From assembly GCA_946479225.1 (NCBI GenBank), contig CAMLFI010000049.1:1-10544 (forward strand): a DNA stretch of 10,544 bases, given 5' to 3'. A model generated the notes under the pieces. It was given only the letters and a program-made list of their open reading frames with translations, was not told the DNA's origin and ran no database searches. This document shows positions 6,480 to 10,544 of this stretch, in pieces. Positions within the stretch are counted from its first letter, which is position 1; every line of letters starts with the position of its first letter. The translations under genes and the position numbers were made by a program. Origin of the DNA: an uncultured Mucilaginibacter sp. GTDB taxonomy: Bacteria > Bacteroidota > Bacteroidia > Sphingobacteriales > Sphingobacteriaceae.

Positions 6480-7664
6480 AAATATCTCTCTATACTCCCG
6501 TGTCAATTCAAAAACTTTTTCCAGGATGCGTTTTTCTGTCTCATCAAAAATGCGGTCGCGACGGACGAAAACACGCTCTCCTGTTTCAAACATTTTTTTA
6601 AGGGAATAAGTGTCGAAATCTGTTCCACCGCCCCAGCCAAAATCCGGCACAAAGTTAAGCGGCATACCCGATCCAAAAATATTGGCGCTCACCCCAACCA
6701 CTGTACCGGTGTTAAACATAGTGTTTATGCCGCATTTAGAATGATCGCCCATTATAAGGCCGCAAAATTGCAGCCCGGTTTTACGAAAGTGTCCCGAGGA
6801 ATAATCCCACAGCTTCACTTCGGCGTAGTTATTTTTAAGATTGGAGTTATTGCTGTCGGCACCAATGTTGCACCATTCACCCAATACAGCGTTACCCAAA
6901 AAGCCATCGTGCCCTTTGGATGAGTAGCCCCATATCACAGCATTGCTGATCTCGCCCCCTACCCTTGAGCATGGACCGACGGTAGTAGCACCATAAATTT
7001 TAGCGCCCATCTTTACCTGCGAGTGCTCGCACAAAGCAAAAGCGCCACGAATGTTGGTGCCTTCCCAAACTTCGGAGTGTTTACCTAAATATATCGGTCC
7101 GTTAGTGGTGTTAAAAGTAGAACATTCAGCTATCGCGCCATCCTCAGCAAAAAAATCATTGCCAATAATAACATTGGTTGATGATATGGCTGCGCTGGTA
7201 CGGCCGTCGGTAAGGAGTTTAAAATCCTTACGCAATTCAATATCATTCTTTTTGAAAATGTCTTCGGGGTATTTTACGGTTACAGGCTCGCCTGTATAAT
7301 CAACTGCTTTATATGCTGATAAATTGTTCGCGTCAAATTGCTCCGCATCCTGTTGGTTTAGCTTAACGGCGATGAATAAGCCATCTTTAACCAATGCTTC
7401 CGAGCCATGCAGCTTAAGAATGGCTTCGTGCAACTCATTATCAGGGCAAACCGAACCATTAATAAACAGATTACGTTCTTCTATTTGCAGCGGAAATTTC
7501 TCCTGCAGATAATCAGCCGTACTAAAAGAATAGCCTAAATTGAGGTATTTGGCCCATTTTTCGGCAATAGTAAGTATGCCTATCCGTAGGTCGGCGACGG
7601 GGCGGGTATATGTTAAAGGTAATAAAGTTTGATGCGAGTTATCGTCAAACAGGATAATTGCCAT
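6477..7664 (-). CDS. GlmU-like sugar-phosphate nucleotidyltransferase/acyltransferase (Bacteroidota type)
   Basis: This 395-aa cytoplasmic protein resembles the alternative GlmU family of Bacteroidota. Members are thought to make UDP-N-acetylglucosamine from glucosamine 1-phosphate, by acetylation and uridylyl transfer, for cell-wall and lipopolysaccharide precursors. The N-terminus reads MAIILFDDNSHQTLLPLTYT, then RPVADLRIGILTIAEKW (21-37). This is typical of the family and differs from the GxGTRM loop of classical GlmU. From about residue 157 to 335 there are irregular left-handed beta-helix (hexapeptide) repeats, for example ISSTNVIIGND, GPIYLGKHSEVWEG, VKMGAKIYGATTVGPCSRVGG and SKCGINTMFNTGTVVG. 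The family is recognised, but its exact substrate is not proven from sequence. The frame can start at a TTG (7670), but the ATG at 7664 gives the family N-terminus. The start lies directly behind the rpmE terminator. Confidence 0.85.
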   Translation of the reverse strand: MAIILFDDNSHQTLLPLTYTRPVADLRIGILTIAEKWAKYLNLGYSFSTADYLQEKFPLQIEERNLFINGSVCPDNELHEAILKLHGSEALVKDGLFIAVKLNQQDAEQFDANNLSAYKAVDYTGEPVTVKYPEDIFKKNDIELRKDFKLLTDGRTSAAISSTNVIIGNDFFAEDGAIAECSTFNTTNGPIYLGKHSEVWEGTNIRGAFALCEHSQVKMGAKIYGATTVGPCSRVGGEISNAVIWGYSSKGHDGFLGNAVLGEWCNIGADSNNSNLKNNYAEVKLWDYSSGHFRKTGLQFCGLIMGDHSKCGINTMFNTGTVVGVSANIFGSGMPLNFVPDFGWGGGTDFDTYSLKKMFETGERVFVRRDRIFDETEKRILEKVFELTREYREIF

Positions 7665-7667
7665 GCA

Positions 7668-7675
7668 CAAAAATA
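7668..7675 (-). promoter_or_regulatory. TAnnTTTG box just upstream of the glmU-like start
   Basis: TATTTTTG (7675-7668, - strand) matches the Bacteroidota -7 consensus exactly and ends 3 bases before the ATG, which would give an almost leaderless mRNA. It also falls in the T run of the rpmE terminator, where such a match can arise by chance, and I see no good -33 TTG. Tentative. Confidence 0.25.
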
Positions 7676-7705
7676 AAAAAAGTCCCGACGCTACGTCCGG
7701 GACTT
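7671..7705 (-). terminator. Intrinsic terminator of rpmE
   Basis: On the - strand, AAGTCCCG (reading 7705-7698) pairs over 8 bases with CGGGACTT (7687-7680). An inner ACG/CGT stem has a CTA loop and one bulged base. The hairpin is followed by TTTTTTATTTTT (7680-7669). It is a strong terminator for rpmE. A second, AT-only hairpin (GTAAATA-TTT-TATTTAC, 7706-7722) lies between it and the rpmE stop codon. Confidence 0.88.
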
Positions 7706-7726
7706 GTAAATATTTTATTTACGCTA

Positions 7727-7975
7727 TTATTTTTTAGCGTAACGGGTACGGAATTTATCGATACGACCAGCAGTATCAACCAGTTTCATTTTACCGGTAT
7801 AGAACGGGTGCGAAGTATGCGAAATTTCGAGTTTTACTAATGGATATTCGTTACCGTCTTCCCACTTTACAGTTTCGCGGGTGTCGATGCATGATTTAGT
7901 GATAAAAGAGTAGTCGTTAGACATATCTTTAAATACAACTAATCTATAATTTGATGGATGCAGATCTTTCTTCAT
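7727..7975 (-). CDS. rpmE2: 50S ribosomal protein L31 type B
   Basis: L31 bridges the large and small ribosomal subunits. The 82-aa protein starts [20 protein letters not shown] and contains [18 protein letters not shown] (about 24-41), [19 protein letters not shown] and a basic end [13 protein letters not shown]. This is the type B form: it is longer than the about 70-aa zinc-binding form and lacks the CxxC pair, with a single cysteine at residue 29. The HPFYTGK segment is the family's most conserved stretch. The gene has its own promoter box 26 bases upstream and its own terminator, so it is probably mainly monocistronic. In many bacteria this paralogue is made under zinc limitation through Zur. 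I see no clear Zur palindrome, and in Bacteroidota type B is often the only L31. Confidence 0.96.
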   Translation of the reverse strand: MKKDLHPSNYRLVVFKDMSNDYSFITKSCIDTRETVKWEDGNEYPLVKLEISHTSHPFYTGKMKLVDTAGRIDKFRTRYAKK

Positions 7976-8000
7976 TGCTTTACTTCTTATAAAAGAGGTG

Positions 8001-8008
8001 CAAATGTA
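8001..8008 (-). promoter_or_regulatory. -7 promoter box of rpmE2
   Basis: TACATTTG (8008-8001, - strand) matches TAnnTTTG exactly. It ends 25 bases before the rpmE2 ATG, giving a leader of about 20 bases. No clear TTG lies 17-23 bases upstream; TTTTAAC is the nearest AT-rich element. Confidence 0.6.
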
Positions 8009-8046
8009 GCATTTTAATTGATATGTTAAAAGTAAAAATGAAAAAT

Positions 8047-8075
8047 AGTTGGTGGTTTTTAGTTGGCAGTTGGCA
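8047..8075 (+). repeat. Short 7-base-period repeat in the rpmE2/PIN gap
   Basis: Units in one 7-base phase are AGTTGGT (8047-8053), a degenerate GGTTTTT (8054-8060), AGTTGGC (8061-8067) and AGTTGGC (8068-8074). The array lies in the 177-base gap between the PIN toxin stop and the rpmE2 start, upstream of the rpmE2 promoter. The rest of the gap is AT-rich, with no open frame or clear terminator. Confidence 0.6.
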
Positions 8076-8152
8076 GGGGCTATTGTTGGAACTAAAATAT
8101 TAAAAATATTGTCAGATAATTCGGCGCATCGGTTGCGATGTCAGCAGTAAAT

Positions 8153-8602
8153 TTAATATTCTATATTAAGCAATAATGCCAGTTCAGCGGTACTCACCAC
8201 GCGTTCAAACCCCATAGTCTTAATATGATTGGAAAGTTTTTTGTCGCCCGTCCATAATATGCCGCCAGTCTGTAATGCCAGGGCTACAAAAGCGATATCT
8301 TTACTATCGACATCTTTCGTAAGCCTATCTGCTTCCCCCCAGTATTTCGGGCTAATCGTACTTTCATCATAAAACGTAACATGTTTTAGTGTTTCAAAAA
8401 GCAAGACGTCTAATTTATCGGCCGGAAGTTTGGATGCTTTAATGAGTTTCTCACGGTGTTGGGTAAGTTCATCAATTGCATAGTGGCAACTGATGCGTTG
8501 TACGTCAGGAAATATTCTGAAAAATATCTCGGAAAGCCTGTTCTTTTTCTCTGTGGCAATGCAAACGCTAAAAAGGATATTACTATCAACGATAATAATC
8601 AT
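8153..8602 (-). CDS. PIN-domain toxin (VapC-like ribonuclease)
   Basis: This 149-aa protein has a PIN-domain fold, as in toxins that act as Mg/Mn-dependent RNases on tRNA, rRNA or mRNA. The acidic metal-binding positions expected of the family are visible: D6 in IIIVDSNILFS, E45 in YAIDELTQH, D99 and D102 in KDVDSKDIAFVALAL, and D120 in GGILWTGDKKL. The C-terminal GFERVVSTAELALLL is also typical. All catalytic residues are kept, so the enzyme is probably active. It overlaps the upstream gene by 4 bases (ATGA), the usual layout of a type II toxin-antitoxin pair with the antitoxin first. It is more diverged from classical short VapC and closer to the broader PIN families seen in Bacteroidota. 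The RNA target cannot be read from the sequence. Confidence 0.85.
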   Translation of the reverse strand: MIIIVDSNILFSVCIATEKKNRLSEIFFRIFPDVQRISCHYAIDELTQHREKLIKASKLPADKLDVLLFETLKHVTFYDESTISPKYWGEADRLTKDVDSKDIAFVALALQTGGILWTGDKKLSNHIKTMGFERVVSTAELALLLNIEY

Positions 8603-8802
8603 TTAAGAAAACGGTGCTTATTGTTTGCCCACCATTTTTTATCAACATCCTCTGCAAGCGCAGCGGCTTCTTCTTCTGATCCTTTTTTTTGAGAGGCAAT
8701 CTCCAATACATTTATATAATCAATAAGCTGCTGTACCGCAGCCATATTAATTGATTGGTTTGCTTTTATAATGATATTGTCGTTGTCGCGTGTGATAATC
8801 AT
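8599..8802 (-). CDS. Putative antitoxin partner of the PIN toxin
   Basis: This is a 67-aa protein starting at the ATG 8802 (MIITRDNDNIII). The frame could extend to a TTG at 8823, but that TTG lies inside a promoter box. A good ribosome binding site AAAGAGG (8817-8811) sits 8 bases before the ATG, so the ATG is preferred. The N-terminal part (1-14) is beta-like, followed by a helix-forming segment INMAAVQQLIDYINVLEIAS (18-37), an acidic alanine-rich linker (43-54) and an aromatic, basic tail KKWWANNKHRFLK (55-67). A tail of this kind is plausible for wrapping around a PIN toxin. I do not recognise a ribbon-helix-helix, AbrB or Phd DNA-binding domain. The role rests on gene order, size and the 4-base overlap with the toxin. 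Confidence 0.7.
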   Translation of the reverse strand: MIITRDNDNIIIKANQSINMAAVQQLIDYINVLEIASQKKGSEEEAAALAEDVDKKWWANNKHRFLK

Positions 8803-8810
8803 CGTTTCAT

Positions 8811-8852
8811 CCTCTTTACTCAAAGATAGTACGTTTTATTTCAAAAGTCAAC
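8811..8852 (-). promoter_or_regulatory. Promoter and ribosome binding site of the PIN toxin-antitoxin pair
   Basis: On the - strand, GTTG (8852-8849) is followed after 20 bases by TATCTTTG (8828-8821), an exact TAnnTTTG box with spacing within the 17-23 range. AAAGAGG (8817-8811) then lies 8 bases before the ATG at 8802. This makes a compact promoter with a leader of about 15 bases, and it argues against the TTG start at 8823, which is part of the -7 box. Confidence 0.7.
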
Positions 8853-8911
8853 AACCACAAAACTACTGTCGTTAACGCAATAAATGGAAACGATTCCTAA
8901 ATATAATCACC

Positions 8912-9394
8912 TTATGGATTCTTCTCGTAGGCTAATCCTCTGCATTCATCACCATCACCGACGGTTAAAAGAAGGTACAACTTATTCGATTTTTGGAAAA
9001 CCAATTCGCCTGCTGCCAATCCATCAAGCTCCATAGTGCAATTGCTTTCATTACAAGTTAGACTCCATTTTCCGGATTTATCAATGTATTGATTATGAGA
9101 CTCTCCGAAATCATTGAATAACCAATCAGGGGCATTTATTATTTCATAAGTTTTATCAACTTTTAATCTAATGGTACTATTTAAAATTCTTGTATAATTC
9201 CCCTCATACTTCATTACTTTTTTCGAATAATTAGACAGGTTATAGCTTCCAATTAACTCGCGCTCTTTGATATTTTTCACTGCATTAAACCCCATTTCCC
9301 ACATGCAAAACATAGGGTGGCAGCTTGAAAAAAATAAAAGCGCAGTACAAAGAGATGCAATAACGGTTGACTTTGGCAGCTGATATTTTGCCAT
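8912..9394 (-). CDS. Small predicted lipoprotein, unknown function
   Basis: This is a 160-aa protein with a type II (lipoprotein) signal: a basic start MAKYQLPKS, a hydrophobic stretch TVIASLCTALLFF (10-22) and lipobox FSSC with the lipidated cysteine at residue 25. The mature part begins ELIGSYNLSNYSKK and includes STIRLKVDKTYEII and SGKWSLTCNES, ending in LYLLLTVGDGDECRGLAYE. The pattern of a start phrase (LxGxY), then LxLxxDxTY, then sGkWs resembles small lipocalin-like or stress lipoproteins common in Bacteroidota, but I cannot name a family. Extra cysteines in the mature part (C30, two around CNESNC and one near the end) could form disulfides in the periplasm. It lies downstream of the epimerase gene, with a 43-base gap, and 89 bases before the toxin-antitoxin promoter; a link to either is not evident. 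Confidence 0.75.
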   Translation of the reverse strand: MAKYQLPKSTVIASLCTALLFFSSCHPMFCMWEMGFNAVKNIKERELIGSYNLSNYSKKVMKYEGNYTRILNSTIRLKVDKTYEIINAPDWLFNDFGESHNQYIDKSGKWSLTCNESNCTMELDGLAAGELVFQKSNKLYLLLTVGDGDECRGLAYEKNP

Positions 9395-9437
9395 ATATAT
9401 AATTACAATTCAGTAGGTAATAACAATTTTAAGAAAA

Positions 9438-9842
9438 TTAATCCCTCACCTCCTGCACCAACTCCACCAAAACCCCACCGGCAGTTTTAGGATGCACAAA
9501 ACAAACCAGCTTATTATCCGCACCGGGTTTAGGTTCATCGCTTAACAAAATAAAACCCTCACCTTTTAGGCGGGCCATTTCCGCAACAATATCATCCACC
9601 TCAAAAGCTATGTGATGGATGCCCTCGCCTTTTTTTTCTATAAACTTGGCAATAGCACTATCGTCAGAAAGCGCTTCCAATAACTCTATTTTATTGGGTC
9701 CACTTTGCAGAAAGCCAGTTGTTACCTGCTCGCTTGCTACGGTTTCGGTTTTGTACACAGCGGTATTCAATAACTTTTCGTACAAAGTTACTGATGCTGC
9801 CATGTCCTTAACAGCAATACCAATGTGCTCTATTTTGTTCAT
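9438..9842 (-). CDS. mce: Methylmalonyl-CoA epimerase
   Basis: This 134-aa protein of the glyoxalase/VOC fold interconverts (2R)- and (2S)-methylmalonyl-CoA, linking propionate and branched-chain amino-acid breakdown to succinyl-CoA together with methylmalonyl-CoA mutase. Two beta-alpha-beta-beta-beta modules are seen. The first begins KIEHIGIAVKDM (3-14), the second GEGIHHIAFEVDDI (72-85). The metal ligands expected of the family fit H7, a residue in KIELLEAL (51-58), H76 and E127 in GGVLVELVQE. ADNKLVCFVHPKTAGGVLVE (108-127) is characteristic of the epimerase rather than of other glyoxalase-fold proteins. A TTG at 9848 could extend the frame by two codons, but the ATG at 9842 gives the normal N-terminus. 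It is divergent from the cysteine desulfurase gene, and the mutase genes are not in the window. Confidence 0.92.
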   Translation of the reverse strand: MNKIEHIGIAVKDMAASVTLYEKLLNTAVYKTETVASEQVTTGFLQSGPNKIELLEALSDDSAIAKFIEKKGEGIHHIAFEVDDIVAEMARLKGEGFILLSDEPKPGADNKLVCFVHPKTAGGVLVELVQEVRD

Positions 9843-9907
9843 GTCCAAATATTGTAAATTATTAGCTTAGTGCAGTTGCATAGAATGATTTTAAATAAAA
9901 GTTTACT

Positions 9908-9915
9908 TATCTTTG
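9908..9915 (+). promoter_or_regulatory. -7 promoter box of the cysteine desulfurase gene
   Basis: TATCTTTG matches TAnnTTTG exactly and ends 24 bases before the ATG at 9940. The -33 region is weak: the nearest upstream TTG (9876-9878) is 29 bases away, beyond the usual spacing. The box sits in the 97-base divergent gap shared with the epimerase gene. Confidence 0.55.
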
Positions 9916-9939
9916 TGTAATATAATATACAGTACAATT

Positions 9940-10544
9940 ATGGAATTGCCAATATACCTTGATAACAATGCTACTACCCCGATGGACCCACGGGTGCTTG
10001 AAGCTATGCTGCCTTATTTTACCAACAAGTTTGGTAACGCAGCAAGCCGCAACCACCATTTTGGTTGGGTGGCCGAAGAAGCGGTTGACTATGCGCGCGA
10101 GCAGGTAGCAAAATTAATAGGTGCAAGCGAGAAAGAGATCATTTTTACTTCGGGCGCAACCGAGTCGGACAACTTGGCTATCAAGGGCGTTTTCGAAATG
10201 TATAAAGAAAAAGGCAACCACATTATAACAACGGTTACCGAGCATAAAGCGGTATTAGATGCCTGCAAGCACGTTGAAAAATTAGGCGGAAAGGTTACTT
10301 ACCTGCCTGTTAAAGAAGATGGCCTGGTTGATCTGGCGCTGTTAGAAGCAGCCATGACGCCCGAAACTATTTTGGTGTCGGTAATGTATGGTAACAACGA
10401 GATCGGTGTTATACAACCCGTTAAAGAAATATCAGACATAGCCCACAAACATGGCGCTTTGTTTATGACTGACGCTGTACAAGCCGTTGGTAAAGTACCT
10501 GTTGATGTAAACAAAGACGGTATTGACCTTTTGGCTTTATCGGC
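9940..10544 (+). CDS. iscS: Cysteine desulfurase, IscS/NifS class (partial; 3' end outside window)
   Basis: The first 201 codons of a PLP-dependent enzyme that takes sulfur from cysteine for iron-sulfur clusters and thio-modified tRNA. The N-terminus [20 protein letters not shown] is the class I signature. Further marks are the PLP-phosphate loop [13 protein letters not shown] (71-83), the catalytic H102 in [18 protein letters not shown] (152-160, the IscS/NifS type), and the cofactor-contacting D178 and Q181 in [15 protein letters not shown]. The PLP lysine and the sulfur-carrying cysteine loop lie beyond the window, so the choice between IscS and NifS-like paralogues stays open. SufS is less likely, as it has a different N-terminus. 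The frame is open to the window edge. The ATG at 9940 follows a good -7 box. Confidence 0.93.
   Translation, partial: MELPIYLDNNATTPMDPRVLEAMLPYFTNKFGNAASRNHHFGWVAEEAVDYAREQVAKLIGASEKEIIFTSGATESDNLAIKGVFEMYKEKGNHIITTVTEHKAVLDACKHVEKLGGKVTYLPVKEDGLVDLALLEAAMTPETILVSVMYGNNEIGVIQPVKEISDIAHKHGALFMTDAVQAVGKVPVDVNKDGIDLLALS

Noticed and set aside
7976..8040. Zur-type operator upstream of the type B L31 gene
   Set aside because: No convincing AT-rich palindrome with the expected spacing is visible around the promoter box.
8456..8692. + strand open frame across the toxin/antitoxin junction
   Set aside because: Antisense to the pair, with a Ser/Ala-rich tail that mirrors the acidic alanine-rich stretch of the antitoxin; I see no promoter for an antisense regulator.
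8803..8823. TTG start that would lengthen the antitoxin by 7 codons
   Set aside because: The TTG is the end of the TATCTTTG promoter box, and a good ribosome binding site precedes the ATG at 8802.
9425..9439. AATTTT-AAG-AAAATT hairpin at the end of the epimerase gene as a terminator
   Set aside because: All-AT 6-base stem overlapping the stop codon with no following T run; too weak to support.

Overview
The window looks like chromosomal core sequence from a member of the Bacteroidota, most likely the Sphingobacteriaceae (Mucilaginibacter/Pedobacter-like). The grounds are the Bacteroidota-type GlmU-like protein, Mpl, type B L31, methylmalonyl-CoA epimerase, AT-rich gaps, few strong Shine-Dalgarno sequences, and several matches to the Bacteroidota -7 promoter box TAnnTTTG. 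The genus is an inference; no rRNA is present. There is no CRISPR array, tRNA, insertion sequence, prophage or transposase.

Left part (1-2389): the 5' end of a leftward gene with a twin-arginine-like N-terminus is followed by three rightward genes: scpB (chromosome segregation), a very acidic 62-aa protein closed by a clear intrinsic terminator, and a GNAT-superfamily protein resembling the YghO family.

Middle part (2413-7975): a leftward run that reads, in transcription order, rpmE (L31 type B), GlmU-like nucleotidyltransferase/acyltransferase, tpiA, a small multi-pass membrane protein, prmA, mpl and an XRE-type regulator. The membrane gene and prmA overlap by 4 bases (ATGA), and prmA and mpl are 6 bases apart, so these three are probably co-transcribed. 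rpmE has its own promoter and terminator; the terminator lies against the start of the glmU-like gene. The glmU-like/tpiA and tpiA/membrane-gene gaps carry inverted repeats, the first built of tandem 7-base units. Functionally the group touches cell-wall precursor synthesis and recycling (GlmU-like, Mpl), glycolysis (TpiA) and ribosome make-up (L31, PrmA).

Right part (8153-10544): a two-gene PIN-domain toxin-antitoxin module with its own promoter, a small predicted lipoprotein and methylmalonyl-CoA epimerase, all leftward. A rightward IscS/NifS-type cysteine desulfurase then starts divergently from the epimerase gene and runs off the end.

Several open frames begin with TTG codons upstream of better ATG starts. 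I moved the starts of the glmU-like gene, the membrane gene, the antitoxin gene and the epimerase gene to the ATG, with reasons in each entry. No gene-free stretch exceeds 300 bases. I see no convincing large undescribed system. The most interesting items are the 7-base-period intergenic repeats, the antitoxin of unrecognised type, and the terminator/promoter/start overlap at the glmU-like gene.
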